Shown piece after piece: positions 24,186-33,061 of a stretch of DNA of 64,000 bases. The notes under the pieces are model-generated. The model ran no database searches, had not been told where the DNA came from, and saw only the letters and a program-made list of their open reading frames with translations. Source of the stretch: Cyanobacteria bacterium FACHB-471. Its GTDB lineage: Bacteria > Cyanobacteriota > Cyanobacteriia > Elainellales > Elainellaceae. The position numbers and the translations under genes are program-made. The DNA lies in contig JACJOC010000077.1 of assembly GCA_014695345.1 (NCBI GenBank), forward strand, positions 62,001-126,000. The letters run 5' to 3'. Numbering within the stretch: the stretch's first letter is position 1; each line of letters starts with the position of its first letter.

Positions 24186-24311
24186 GCCAGTTTTCTCGAT
24201 ACACAGGCATTAGGTTTTGTAGATTGCAAGCCAGGACGTGAGTAATAAAACTGTTGAGTGGCGATCGCAGTGTGAGTGGGGCGATTCGCTTAGTGAGTTC
24301 GCTTCAGAGAC

Positions 24312-24638
24312 TCACACTCCCATGAGGTTAAGTCCTATCGCGATCAGACTGACTAATCCGAGTAAACCAAGCGATCGCCGAAAATAATTAACTCCCTCAA
24401 ACAGTTCTTGCCATGCCCAGGTGAACAGAGTGCCGAACGCGATTAGAGCAAACGCGGTTTGGATTTTGCCACTGGGCAGCACAAATTGAAGGAAAGCTGC
24501 TGCTGAACCAAGCAGAATAGGCAGATTGGGCATCTGAGCAATCACAATGTTGCCTTCGCTGTCTCGAAAGGTGCGATCAAACAGTGAGGCTCCCTTCGCT
24601 TCAGTTTTCTCTAAGTCACGGTTCAATTGAGAGGTCAT
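24312..24638 (-). CDS. Small conserved-type membrane protein, unknown
   Basis: A 108-residue protein. The N-terminal third is hydrophilic (MTSQLNRDLEKTEAKGASLF, then RTFRDSEGNIVIAQMPNLP). Three hydrophobic segments follow (about 42-58, 62-80 and 88-106), with EGVNYFRRSLG as a positive loop that should face the cytosol. The hydrophilic opening and the NIVIAQMPNLPILLG junction look like a folded, conserved family typical of cyanobacteria, but I cannot name it. ATG at 24638 is preferred to the TTG at 24659. No neighbour suggests a role. Confidence 0.65.
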   Translation of the reverse strand: MTSQLNRDLEKTEAKGASLFDRTFRDSEGNIVIAQMPNLPILLGSAAAFLQFVLPSGKIQTAFALIAFGTLFTWAWQELFEGVNYFRRSLGLLGLVSLIAIGLNLMGV

Positions 24639-24859
24639 CTGCTCTATCCAAAAATACAACTGAAAGTCATGTTAATGCTGTCTCGAATAGCAGCACCTAT
24701 ATCGGACGTTAGATTAACCAGACTCTTACAGCGTAGAAGCGGACTGAGTCTAAGCTCTGTCTATTGCGCGAACGACCTTCACCTTAAGAGAGATAAAGTT
24801 TCAAGTTTTAGTTGTTTAGCTAGAAGGTGATCTGTTTATCACCCCGGTGGATAACTCCG

Positions 24860-25105
24860 ATGGAACGTTCAACAGTTGCCCCAGAGCATGATCATCACGA
24901 GAGAGAACGGATTCGGCGGCGAGATTTGCTCAACAGCCTGCTGATTGGCGTTGCCCTTGGTGCAATCCTTCTAGGTGCGCCCCTTGGCTGGTTTGCACAC
25001 CGCTTATACGTTCAGCAGCGCATGGCACAAGTGCTGCTCTGTCGCCAGCAAAACTTTGGTTTATCAGAAAGTCAATTACAGGCTCAGTGCGGTAGTCCTC
25101 TCTGA
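24860..25105 (+). CDS. Small single-pass membrane protein, unknown
   Basis: An 81-residue protein with a His/Glu/Arg-rich N-terminus (APEHDHHERERIRRRDLL), one transmembrane helix (about 24-46, SLLIGVALGAILLGAPLGWF) and a short tail with two cysteines (LLCRQQ and QAQCG). The charge pattern puts the N-terminus in the cytosol. ATG at 24860 was chosen; the frame extends to GTG at 24827 without a better RBS. The GNAT gene begins 34 bases after the stop on the same strand, so the two may be cotranscribed. Function unknown. Confidence 0.5.
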   Translation: MERSTVAPEHDHHERERIRRRDLLNSLLIGVALGAILLGAPLGWFAHRLYVQQRMAQVLLCRQQNFGLSESQLQAQCGSPL

Positions 25106-25138
25106 ACTATCTTGTATGAGAGTTGAGAGGCATGGCTA

Positions 25139-25636
25139 TTGTCTAGTTTTACGGTTCGTACTGCTAAATCTGAAGACCGACTGTTTCTCGTTACGTTAAT
25201 GGCAGCACTTCAAGATGCTGAACGTGAGTTATCTCCCAACAGGACACCAGGTTCTGAGATGGGTGATGCTCATCTGGCGTATCTCGAAGAAACCGTTGAA
25301 CAGCAAAATGGTCAGATTTATGTAGCAGAGTCTCAGGAGGGCATCATCGGCTTTGTCGTTTGTTTCGTTGAAAAACTCGATGAAGGCGACCTCCATATTG
25401 TTGAACAAGAGCGGGAGTACGGTTATATTTCCGATCTGTATGTTGTCCCTACGATGCGAAAACACGGGGCAGGGGCTGAATTGATGCGAGCAGCTGAACG
25501 GCACTTTTTTGACTTGCATTTGAAAATTGTCAGAGTGGGTCTACTATGCAGTAACGAATCTGCAGCTAAGTTCTATCAAAAATCTGGATATCAGCCCTAT
25601 GAGGTTTTGTACGAAAAGCACCTCAACGAAGTGTAG
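25139..25636 (+). CDS. GNAT-family N-acetyltransferase
   Basis: A 165-residue acetyltransferase. Motif A reads YISDLYVVPTMRKHGAGAEL, with the acetyl-CoA loop R-K-H-G-A-G. Motif B reads VRVGLLCSNESAAKFYQKSG, followed by the YEVLYEKHL strand. The N-terminus FTVRTAKSEDRLFLVTLM matches the usual first beta-alpha unit, so the start at TTG 25139 is needed; GAGAGG lies 8 bases before it. An out-of-frame ATG with a stop after four codons (25132-25146) overlaps this start. Acceptor substrate unknown. The fold assignment is confident. Confidence 0.85.
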   Translation: MSSFTVRTAKSEDRLFLVTLMAALQDAERELSPNRTPGSEMGDAHLAYLEETVEQQNGQIYVAESQEGIIGFVVCFVEKLDEGDLHIVEQEREYGYISDLYVVPTMRKHGAGAELMRAAERHFFDLHLKIVRVGLLCSNESAAKFYQKSGYQPYEVLYEKHLNEV

Positions 25637-25792
25637 AGTAACGTGGCGATCGCAGATTTGTTCGCTGACTCAGAACGGGGTGTAGAGGAGTCAGGGACAC
25701 CAAATTGCATTTCTCTAAATAGAATGCGTCAGTTGTTTGAGTAAGCTGGAAACCAATAGAATCAACACAGAAGCCGTTTCTCAAGCCTTCCT

Positions 25793-26593
25793 ATGAATGA
25801 GGTGTTGTCAGGGCGATTAGTCACGCTGCTGAGTGACTTTGGTTTGCAGGATGTTTATGTGGGAGTGATGAAAGGGGCGATCGCCCAAGTTAACCCAAAC
25901 CTAACCATTGTTGATCTGACTCATCAAATTTCACCCCAAAACATTGCAGCGGGAAGATTTCATTTGCTGAACGCATACCCGTACTTTCCTAAAGAAACAG
26001 TACATATAGCGGTCGTCGATCCAGGTGTAGGAAGTGAGAGAAGAGCGATCGCTATTCAGCTCCAAGACGGATTCTTGGTAGGTCCAGACAATGGTTTGTT
26101 TAGCGGCGTTCTCGATCAGCATTTGGCGATCGCTGCGGTTGAGCTAACGAATTCTAATTACTGGCGCACCTCTGAGCCAAGCGCAACATTTCACGGACGT
26201 GACATCTTTGCCCCGGTGGGGGCACATCTTGCCTCAGGTGTTCCTTTAGAGAAACTGGGAACTGCAATTGATCTAGCTTCCCTCAAGCAATTCCCTTTAG
26301 CGAGCTGTATAAGAACCGAAGGGGCGATCGCAGGCACAATTCAGCACATTGACCACTTTGGCAATTTGATTACCAACATTCCTAGATATGAAATTCTTAA
26401 TAAGAATTGGTCAGTGGCGATCGCAGAATTGACGATTCCAGGGAAACAAACCTATGCAGATAGTTCTCCTGGCAGTTTGTTAGCTTTGATTGGCAGTCAC
26501 GGTTGGGTCGAAATTGCGGTCAGTGGCGGCAGCGCTGATGCTCAACTACATTTGCCTATTGGGAGCTCTGTGCAGCTTGTGTTCTACGATTGA
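25793..26593 (+). CDS. SAM hydroxide adenosyltransferase (DUF62 family)
   Basis: A 266-residue member of the fluorinase/chlorinase superfamily. The common members hydrolyse S-adenosylmethionine to adenosine and methionine using an activated water held by an Asp-Arg-His triad. Motifs seen: LLSDFGLQDVYVGVMKG with the conserved Asp, VDLTHQISPQNI, VAVVDPGVGSERRAIAI, VGPDNGLFS, TFHGRDIFAPVGAHLASG (R and H of the triad region), and the C-terminal VQHIDHFGNLITNIP-type block (read here as IQHIDHFGNLITNI). The length is typical. Start ATG at 25793, followed by NEVLSGRLVTLLSDFG. Soluble. The physiological purpose of the reaction is not settled. Confidence 0.9.
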   Translation: MNEVLSGRLVTLLSDFGLQDVYVGVMKGAIAQVNPNLTIVDLTHQISPQNIAAGRFHLLNAYPYFPKETVHIAVVDPGVGSERRAIAIQLQDGFLVGPDNGLFSGVLDQHLAIAAVELTNSNYWRTSEPSATFHGRDIFAPVGAHLASGVPLEKLGTAIDLASLKQFPLASCIRTEGAIAGTIQHIDHFGNLITNIPRYEILNKNWSVAIAELTIPGKQTYADSSPGSLLALIGSHGWVEIAVSGGSADAQLHLPIGSSVQLVFYD

Positions 26594-26695
26594 GCAACTT
26601 TTAAGTAAAATTCTGTCCCTCCTACTTGGTTAAAATACAGGCAGAGCCTAAAACCAGAATTCGCTACAACAAATGCACTGCGAAGAGGGAACACA

Positions 26696-27352
26696 ATGAC
26701 CACTATCCAGAATGCTGAGTCGGAAGTTTATCAGGGGCAGTTTGGCGAATTTACGATCACAGAGAGCGATCGCCAGGGCGTAATCATCTATCGGGCAGGA
26801 CTGATGGCAGCAGCCCTCAGCTTTGCATTAGGTACTCTTCTAGTGCTGAAATTTGCTAGTTATGCCTTTGTTCCTGTCGCTTTGAACGTTCTCTATATCT
26901 GCTTTTCTATAGGGTTAGCGGTGAGTCTGCTGATGATTCACATCTACCTCGCACCGTTGCACCGAGCATTGCAGGCTTTTTGGCTGGCTGGCACTGTGGC
27001 AGCGATCGCCATTGCCCTCACTCACAGCGAACCCCTTGCTCTGGCGGTCTACCACCAACCCACCACGATCTTGGGCATCGGTTTTATCTTTGCGGCTCTG
27101 ACGGGTATCTTCTTCAAAGAAGCATTTTGCTTTAACCGTCTTGAAACCAAGCTGCTGACCCCTCTGGTTCCTTTGTTGCTGCTAGGGCACCTGTTTGGAA
27201 TTTTGTCAGTTCCTTTAGAGCAAGTTCTGTTGGGGCTTTGGGCTGCTTTATTTGTCGTGTTTGCGCTACGCAAAGTAGTTCAACCCATTCCGCCTGACAT
27301 TGGTGACAAGAGCGTTTTCGTTTATTTAAAACAGCAGGCAGCAGTTGAGTGA
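26696..27352 (+). CDS. DUF2301-family integral membrane protein
   Basis: A 218-residue polytopic protein typical of cyanobacteria and plastid-bearing eukaryotes (DUF2301). An N-terminal soluble strand region (VYQGQFGEFTITESDRQGVI) precedes about seven hydrophobic helices between residues 32 and 200, including AAALSFALGTLLVLKF and LGIGFIFAALTGIFFKEAFCF. The motif GIFFKEAFCFNRLETKLLTPLVP contains the conserved KEAFCF-x-R-x-E block of the family. GAGGG lies 6 bases before the ATG. Function unknown. It lies 43 bases before dprA on the same strand and may share its transcript. Confidence 0.83.
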   Translation: MTTIQNAESEVYQGQFGEFTITESDRQGVIIYRAGLMAAALSFALGTLLVLKFASYAFVPVALNVLYICFSIGLAVSLLMIHIYLAPLHRALQAFWLAGTVAAIAIALTHSEPLALAVYHQPTTILGIGFIFAALTGIFFKEAFCFNRLETKLLTPLVPLLLLGHLFGILSVPLEQVLLGLWAALFVVFALRKVVQPIPPDIGDKSVFVYLKQQAAVE

Positions 27353-27395
27353 ATCTTTAATTTTCTGAGACTCAGTCACATTTAAGGAGCGTCAG

Positions 27396-28517
27396 TTGGG
27401 GGAACGTGCATTCTGGCTAGCCTGGTCACGCATTGAAGGAGTGGGGCCAACTCTCCTGATGCGCCTCCATCACCATTTCGATAGTCTGGCAGAAGCCTGG
27501 GAAGCCAGCCCCAAACAACTAGAGCAGGTGGAAGGGTTTGGACCTCACACTGCGACAGTTGTGGCAAGCAGGCGATCGCGCTTTCATCCCGATGAGATTT
27601 TGCAAGAGCATGAAAAGGTAAATCCTTACTTTTGGACACCTGCCGATGCTGATTATCCTCGACTGCTGTTAGAAATTCCCGATCCGCCACCCGTGCTTTA
27701 CTATCGCGGTAACGTCGTTCCAGAAGAGAACCAGGGGAAGGTGCCAGCGATCGCCATCGTTGGCACCCGTGACCCTTCAGACTACGGCAGACGTTGGACT
27801 CGTAAACTCAGCGATTCTTTGGCACAGGCAGGGTTCATCGTCGTATCCGGCTTGGCTGATGGCGTGGATACCGAAGCTCACCAGAGCTGCCTCAACGCAG
27901 GCGGACGCACCATCGCCGTCTTAGGGACAGGCGTCGATGTCGTTTATCCGTGGTCAAACCGCAATCTAGCCAAACGAATTCCCGAACAGGGGCTCCTCGT
28001 TAGCGAATATCCCGCTGGCACCCAGCCCGATCGAGCCAATTTCCCACGCCGCAATCGCATCATTGCCGGGCTCAGCCGCGCCATTCTGGTGCTAGAAGCG
28101 CCCCATCGATCGGGAGCGTTGATCACTGCTCGACTGGCAACTGACTATAACCGCGATGTCTACGCCCTCCCCGGATCATTGGATAACCCTCGTTCTAAAG
28201 GTTGCCTGGAATTGCTAAATACAGGCGCTCACGTCATCTTGGGTGAAAGTCATCTGCTAGAAATGCTGGGGGCAATGCCCCGGCTGCACGTCATGCCCTC
28301 CCCTCCTTCCCAACTCTCGCTTCTAGACGAACAGTTGACCGACCTGGAACCTGAGATTAAACAAGTTCTGGAGGCAGTTCCATCAGAACCCACGTCTTTT
28401 GATGTAATTGCTCAGGAATCTGGGCTACCCACCGGTTCAGTTCTCAGTGCCCTAGTGCAACTGGAACTCATGGGCTTTGTCTCTCAACTACCCGGAATGC
28501 GCTATCAGAGAGGCTAA
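27396..28517 (+). CDS. dprA: DprA, DNA-processing (RecA-loading) protein
   Basis: A 373-residue DprA/Smf protein. DprA binds incoming single-stranded DNA during natural transformation and loads RecA. An N-terminal HhH-like part (LAWSRIEGVGPTLLMRL, EQVEGFGPHTA) precedes the extended Rossmann fold: AIVGTRDPSDYGR, VVSGLADGVDTEAH, GGRTIAVLGTGVDVVYP, LLVSEYPAGTQP, FPRRNRIIAGLSRAILVLEA and SGALITARLATDYNRDVYALPG. A winged helix closes the protein (about 310-373). The start is TTG at 27396, with a strong AAGGAG 6 bases upstream; no ATG lies near. The window also holds a CoiA-like gene at 22082, though not adjacent. Confidence 0.97.
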   Translation: MGERAFWLAWSRIEGVGPTLLMRLHHHFDSLAEAWEASPKQLEQVEGFGPHTATVVASRRSRFHPDEILQEHEKVNPYFWTPADADYPRLLLEIPDPPPVLYYRGNVVPEENQGKVPAIAIVGTRDPSDYGRRWTRKLSDSLAQAGFIVVSGLADGVDTEAHQSCLNAGGRTIAVLGTGVDVVYPWSNRNLAKRIPEQGLLVSEYPAGTQPDRANFPRRNRIIAGLSRAILVLEAPHRSGALITARLATDYNRDVYALPGSLDNPRSKGCLELLNTGAHVILGESHLLEMLGAMPRLHVMPSPPSQLSLLDEQLTDLEPEIKQVLEAVPSEPTSFDVIAQESGLPTGSVLSALVQLELMGFVSQLPGMRYQRG

Positions 28518-28569
28518 ACACTATTAATTCATCATTAATTGTTTACCCAGCTTGCTCAGGAGATCTCCT

Positions 28570-28610
28570 GCGTGAATGGTGGTGCGGTGAAGCCGCACCA
28601 CCATTCACGC
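28570..28610. terminator. Perfect 18-bp stem-loop between convergent genes
   Basis: Arms 28570-28587 and 28593-28610 are perfectly complementary with a 5-nt TGAAG loop. The stem lies between the stop codons of dprA (plus) and the proline-rich protein (minus). A six-base A-run follows the right arm on the plus strand, so the T-run precedes the stem in the minus transcript; no U-tract follows the stem in either direction. It may act as a bidirectional block or 3'-end protector. Confidence 0.65.
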
Positions 28611-28623
28611 TTCAAAAAATGAT

Positions 28624-29820
28624 TCATGCAGGAAGTCTAGTTTTCATTTCCCTTTGAAGAATGATCATGCTTGGTCCAACAACGGGACTGCGGGCAAGCT
28701 GTGTACCCTGAGAATCAGTAATTTCTAATTTGCTGAAGTCAAGCTCTTGTGCTCGTTTCAGCATTTCGTCAGCCAGTTTGTTTTGGCGATCGCCACTTAG
28801 CTCATACCAGCCCATACTAACCTTGACGATTAGCCGACTCTCGCGGAAGTTTGCCTGAATGGATTGAATAAACCCATTGGCGTAGCGATTTGTGACTTCT
28901 GCCACCTGGTCTTGAATTGCCGCAATCAAGCTTTGTTCGGGAGTTAGTTCTAAAGGAGGTGGAGCTGGAGGCGGTGAGACGACAGGGGAAGGAGAAGGAG
29001 TGGGTTTTGGAGTAGGTGGAACAACGATGGGTGTCGGAGCCGGAGCAACCTGTTTTGGCGGGCTGGGTTGAGGAGAGGGCGTAGGTTTAAGCTGGGGAGA
29101 AGGCGTGGGTTTAAGCTGGGGAGAAGGCGTGGGTTTAACTACGGGAGACGATTGTACGGGAGGTGCTTGAGCTATTTCTTCAGCCTGATTGGGTAGCAGG
29201 GCAGACGTTGTCCACACCAGCAGCACCAAAACTCCACCAGCAATACTGGTAAGAACAGCGTCCGATAGTCTGTCACTGATCAAATTGGGGAGGCGATCGC
29301 GCACCCAATCGAGCAGCATCACCCATTTTGCCCACAAGCTACCTTGAGAAGCAGGTAGTGGCGTATTGGCTCTGCTAGTTAGCGGAGTGGCTGAAGGAGC
29401 AGGTGTGGGAGGGGCGATCGCCTCTGTCGGTTTACCTAAAGTAGATTGTTCATCCAAGGACAAGCTCTCGTCCATGCCCCAGATATCGTCATCGTCATCT
29501 TCAGGAGATTTAACTTCCGGTGGCGTTGAAGCAATTTCGTCTAGCTTAGCGATCGGCTCAGCTGCTGGCATGGTTGGTGCAGCTGGAAATTCTAGGGTTT
29601 CAACCGGAGCCGCTTTGATTCCAGATGCAGATTGTTTTGTAGGGGGTGACAATTTTGCCTGAGTCGGTGCAGGTGTTTTCTCCAGCTCTTCTACAATTCC
29701 TTCGAGCACCTGGATCGTAGTTCGCAAAGCTCGAAGACTTTGAGTTTTAAGGACAGGCTGGATTTGCTGCCAAAATTTTTGCTGGTTTGGCTTTGGACGC
29801 TTTGACTGATCCGGTGTCAT
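28624..29820 (-). CDS. Single-pass membrane protein with proline-rich periplasmic linker
   Basis: A 398-residue protein. Residues 1-60 are soluble and helical (FWQQIQPVLKTQSLRALRTT). Residues 60-165 are low-complexity P/A/E-rich with an acidic patch (EDDDDDIWGMDESL). One TM lies at about 190-212 (LTSIAGGVLVLLVWTTSALL). A proline-rich spacer (about 220-300) with three KPTPSPQ repeats should cross the periplasm. A compact C-terminal domain (about 305-398) has LTPEQSLIAAIQDQVAEVTN, SRLIVKVSMGWYEL and LDFSKLEITDSQGTQLARSP. The overall layout resembles TonB-like or envelope-spanning linkers, but no TonB or LysM motif is present. ATG at 29820 is chosen for its GGGAGGAG 2 bases upstream; the frame extends 30 codons further without support. 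Function unknown. Confidence 0.7.
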   Translation of the reverse strand: MTPDQSKRPKPNQQKFWQQIQPVLKTQSLRALRTTIQVLEGIVEELEKTPAPTQAKLSPPTKQSASGIKAAPVETLEFPAAPTMPAAEPIAKLDEIASTPPEVKSPEDDDDDIWGMDESLSLDEQSTLGKPTEAIAPPTPAPSATPLTSRANTPLPASQGSLWAKWVMLLDWVRDRLPNLISDRLSDAVLTSIAGGVLVLLVWTTSALLPNQAEEIAQAPPVQSSPVVKPTPSPQLKPTPSPQLKPTPSPQPSPPKQVAPAPTPIVVPPTPKPTPSPSPVVSPPPAPPPLELTPEQSLIAAIQDQVAEVTNRYANGFIQSIQANFRESRLIVKVSMGWYELSGDRQNKLADEMLKRAQELDFSKLEITDSQGTQLARSPVVGPSMIILQREMKTRLPA

Positions 29821-30014
29821 AACTCCTCCCTGGTGGGCAGCAATGCTTAAGGGCGACGACGAATGCAGCAACTTAGCGTAGCAAAAAGCAGTCGGACTCG
29901 ATCGTCTCATCGTTGCCCCCTCACGTCAATCTATCACTATGGCAGCCTCCTTAAACTTGAGTGGCAGTGTGAGTAAGGTAGGATTGGTGTCGCAACAGGT
30001 TTAGCTTTGGGAAT

Positions 30015-31199
30015 ATGAGTCTTAAACGTCGTCAGTTCTTGGTGTTAGGTGGAGCCGTTGGCGGATGTAGTCTGGCTCTGTTGGTCAATCGCATCATTGC
30101 CAGTAGCACTGAGCAGCAGCCCGTCACCTCCCAAACCTCCCAAGCTCAACCTCCTAGCCCTGTGAGTGAGGCGACTCCAACCCCGGTATCTCAAAACGTA
30201 CCAGGCAGCGAAGGATTGTTTAATCCGCCTAGAGGCGATGCCCGCATTGTCGTGATCAGCGACCTCAACAGTCAGTATGGCTCTACCGACTATGAACCTG
30301 AAGTAGACAAAGCCATTTCGCTGATTCCCTTTTGGGCACCCAACCTGGTTCTTTGTGGTGGTGACATGATTGCAGGTCAGGATGCGTCTTTGCCCCGTGC
30401 CCAGGTTGAAGCAATGTGGTCAGCATTTGATCAGCATGTCGCTGCGCCACTGCGAAATGCAAACATTCCCTACGGTTTCACTTTGGGTAATCACGATGCA
30501 TCGGGGGCGATCGCCAGCGACGGGACGCTACTTTACCAACAGGACCGGGATATCGCTGCTGCTTATTGGAACAATCCTAGCCATGATCCGGGGGTTGAAT
30601 TTGTCGATCGAGCGGGTTTCCCTTTCTATTACACCTTTCAACAAAATGGTGTTTTCTTCTTAACTTGGGACGCATCATCGGCAACTATCCCGGCAGAACA
30701 GCTGGCTTGGGCTGAGCAAGCGTTAGAATCAGAGGCGGCAAAAGCTGCCAAACTGCGGATTGCGATAGGGCATTTGCCGCTATATGGAATTTCGGTTGGG
30801 CGAGATGAGCCAGGGGAATATCTGAGCGGAGCAGAAGAGCTACGCGCCCTAATGGAGCGTCACAACGTTCACACTTACGTTAGTGGACACAATCATGCCT
30901 ACTATCCGGGGCATCGGGGTCAGCTTGAGTTACTGTATTCCGGTCTTTTGGGCTCTGGTGCCCGTCGCTTGCTCAACGGCAACTTAGCGCCACAAAAGAC
31001 ATTAACGGTGGTTGATGTCGGTTTAGACTCACAGGAAACGATCTACACTACCTATGACATGAGAACGATGGAACTGGTGGATATGCAGCAGCTTCCCCGC
31101 TTGATTGCTAGCCCTACTGGGCAGGTGCTACGACGGGATGTAAATGAGGCGAACTTGACCGCAGAGGAGCGATCGCTGCAATACACTCCTAGCTCTTAA
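30015..31199 (+). CDS. Exported calcineurin-like metallophosphoesterase
   Basis: A 394-residue phosphoesterase. The N-terminus MSLKRRQFLVLGGAVGGC has a twin-arginine motif (KRRQFLV), and the following VGGC could serve as a lipobox-like site, so Tat export is likely, possibly with lipid anchoring. A P/S/T-rich spacer (about 36-65) follows. Dinuclear-metal motifs are in order: VVISDLN (D-x-N variant of D-x-H), LVLCGGDM, LGNHDA, IGHLPLYG and VSGHNHAYYPG. The fold is close to purple-acid-phosphatase-like or phosphohydrolase members acting on the periplasmic side. Substrate unknown. The N in place of H in motif I is a notable variation, though seen in some relatives. Confidence 0.87.
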   Translation: MSLKRRQFLVLGGAVGGCSLALLVNRIIASSTEQQPVTSQTSQAQPPSPVSEATPTPVSQNVPGSEGLFNPPRGDARIVVISDLNSQYGSTDYEPEVDKAISLIPFWAPNLVLCGGDMIAGQDASLPRAQVEAMWSAFDQHVAAPLRNANIPYGFTLGNHDASGAIASDGTLLYQQDRDIAAAYWNNPSHDPGVEFVDRAGFPFYYTFQQNGVFFLTWDASSATIPAEQLAWAEQALESEAAKAAKLRIAIGHLPLYGISVGRDEPGEYLSGAEELRALMERHNVHTYVSGHNHAYYPGHRGQLELLYSGLLGSGARRLLNGNLAPQKTLTVVDVGLDSQETIYTTYDMRTMELVDMQQLPRLIASPTGQVLRRDVNEANLTAEERSLQYTPSS

Positions 31200-31223
31200 G
31201 GGTTGTTGTAAAGTTGAGGCACT

Positions 31224-31736
31224 TTAATACAGCCAGGGAATCAGCTTCTTTACGGTTTGACGATAGGTTGCATAGTCTGGATATTTTTGCATCAGCCAGT
31301 TTTCTTCACGGGCTGCTTTTGCATCAAAAAATAGAACAAACATTAGCGCGCCAACCAGATGAGGCAGACTGAACTGAAAAACTGTCCAGCCCAAAGCTGC
31401 CAAAATCAGTCCACTGTAAAGCGGGTGACGCACGATCGCATATACGCCTGTCTGAACTAACTGTCCGTCCTCTCTAGGATAAGGGAGCGGGGTAAGGCTA
31501 TTGCCCAGGTCTAGAATGCCTTTGATGAAGAAGGCGATCGCCCCCACTCCTAAAATCCCCGCAATTGCCCAACTGAAGTAAAGCCACTCAGGAGACAGAG
31601 CTAGCTCAAGGGGGCGGTAGACGGGCAGCAGCACAAAACCTGTTATCAGCAACGCTTGCGCCACAACCCAATATTCACCCCGCTGACTATTGCGCCATCC
31701 AGTGCGGCTAAATCCCCAGTCCGACCAAAGCTTCAT
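31224..31736 (-). CDS. Isoprenylcysteine carboxyl methyltransferase-like membrane protein
   Basis: A 170-residue membrane protein of the ICMT/phospholipid methyltransferase superfamily. Four to five hydrophobic helices surround the signature VQTGVYAIVRHPLYSGLIL, which carries the H-P motif that binds S-adenosylmethionine, and the C-terminal EENWLMQKYPDYATYRQTVKKLIP, with the conserved E-E-x-x-L and Y-x-x-Y-x-x-x-V. The preceding DLGNSLTPLPYPRE is typical of the class. Such bacterial enzymes methylate unknown small lipids or thiols, since bacteria lack prenylated proteins. It lies 29 bases downstream of the aldo/keto reductase stop, so the two minus-strand genes may be cotranscribed. Confidence 0.85.
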   Translation of the reverse strand: MKLWSDWGFSRTGWRNSQRGEYWVVAQALLITGFVLLPVYRPLELALSPEWLYFSWAIAGILGVGAIAFFIKGILDLGNSLTPLPYPREDGQLVQTGVYAIVRHPLYSGLILAALGWTVFQFSLPHLVGALMFVLFFDAKAAREENWLMQKYPDYATYRQTVKKLIPWLY

Positions 31737-31765
31737 GTCTTAAAGACCAAATCCTACACTTAACT

Positions 31766-32740
31766 TTATCGGTAGGAGCGGGTGATTTGGTCGAGTTCGG
31801 CAATTTCGTTTTCGTCGAGACTCCAGCCCAACGCATCCGCATTTTGTCGCGCCTGTTCTGCGTTTTTTGCTCCTGCGATCGGAATCACATTACCTTGGGC
31901 AATCAGCCAGTTAAGTGCAACCTGAGCAGGGGTGCGATCGCGCTTTTCCCCAATTCGCTTCAGTAAGTTGATCAAAGGCGCAATTTTTTCTAACCCATCA
32001 CGGCTGAAGCGAGGATCAATCCGACGTGCCCCTGTCGGTGTGGTGTGGTTTTCTGGTGTGTACTTGCCGGTCAGCAATCCCTGAGCTAAAGGACTGTATG
32101 CCAGAATCGTTACTCCCAACTCACGCGCCGCATCCATCACGCCGTTTGTCTCGATTTGCCGACCCAGGAGCGAGTAGGGCATTTGGTTGACCGCCAAAGG
32201 AACGCCCTGTGCTGCCAGCAGTTGATGTGCTTCTCGCATTTGGCTAGCTGAGTAGTTGCTGACACCGATCGCCCCGATTCGACCGCGTTTGACCTCTGCT
32301 GCTAGAGCTTCCATGAGCGTCTTTTTGCTCATGAAAAAGTCAAACGGCATGTGTACCTGATAGAGCGGAATGCTGTCAACCTGCAAGCGCTTGAGGCTTT
32401 CGGTCAGAGTATCGGCGATCGCATCTCCACTAAACCGCCAGGGCAACGGCATGTATTTAGTAGCAATCTGTGCGGGCTGTGATGCTTGCTGCATAAACTG
32501 TCCCAGCAGCTTTTCAGACTCACCGAAGCCGTAGATTTCTGCGGTGTCAAAGAAATTTACCCCAGCATCCAGGGCTGCTTTAAATGCTTCTTGAAGCTGA
32601 GCTGCATCGTAATCTCTGCCATAGCTCCAAAACAGCTTATCGCCCCAAGCCCAGGTCCCAACACATAGGGGGGCTACTGTTGGGCCATTGGCACCAAGCG
32701 TAATGGTTTGTGCGGTTTGTGTACTCAAAGTATCCTCCAC
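31766..32740 (-). CDS. Aldo/keto reductase
   Basis: A 324-residue NADP(H)-dependent oxidoreductase with a TIM-barrel fold. The catalytic tetrad can be traced: D in FFDTAEIYG, Y in EIYGFGES, K in QIATKYMPLPW and H in LYQVHMPFDFF. The NADP-binding segment near the C-terminus reads IPIAGAKNAEQARQNADALGW. GAIGVSNYSASQM and YSPLAQGLLTGKYTP are family signatures. Length and gaps are normal. These enzymes reduce aldehydes or ketones; the substrate is not predictable. Start ATG at 32740; the methyltransferase-like gene follows downstream. Confidence 0.93.
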   Translation of the reverse strand: MEDTLSTQTAQTITLGANGPTVAPLCVGTWAWGDKLFWSYGRDYDAAQLQEAFKAALDAGVNFFDTAEIYGFGESEKLLGQFMQQASQPAQIATKYMPLPWRFSGDAIADTLTESLKRLQVDSIPLYQVHMPFDFFMSKKTLMEALAAEVKRGRIGAIGVSNYSASQMREAHQLLAAQGVPLAVNQMPYSLLGRQIETNGVMDAARELGVTILAYSPLAQGLLTGKYTPENHTTPTGARRIDPRFSRDGLEKIAPLINLLKRIGEKRDRTPAQVALNWLIAQGNVIPIAGAKNAEQARQNADALGWSLDENEIAELDQITRSYR

Positions 32741-33061
32741 TTAATCACAGTCAGATATCTATGAGTGTAACTTTACAAAACTTTATCTTGCCTCTACCTT
32801 GAGAACCGCTTTTTAACGCAAGTCCCGTCCGAGGGGAAGTAGAGCAATAACCAGCAGTTTAAAGTGTTGTTTGGCGAGAGATTAACCAGATAATGTTTCC
32901 TAACAAACTCATGGATGGTTTTGTTCCTTGCGAAAGTTAACTTTGATCGTTCGCCTCTTAACAAGGATGTGAACATTCTCTATCGTAAGGAGTAGAGAAA
33001 CGCTTCCACAGGATGCTCCTCTAGCAAAGATTGATAACTTTAGAACTGAAGTTTTATAAAT
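32741..33061. other. 321-base divergent promoter region
   Basis: It lies between the aldo/keto reductase (minus) and the BCD transporter (plus). I see no gene, long repeat or strong palindrome. TTTATAAAT immediately before the transporter ATG (about 33053-33061) is AT-rich but too close to the start to be a normal -10 unless the message is nearly leaderless. Confidence 0.3.
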
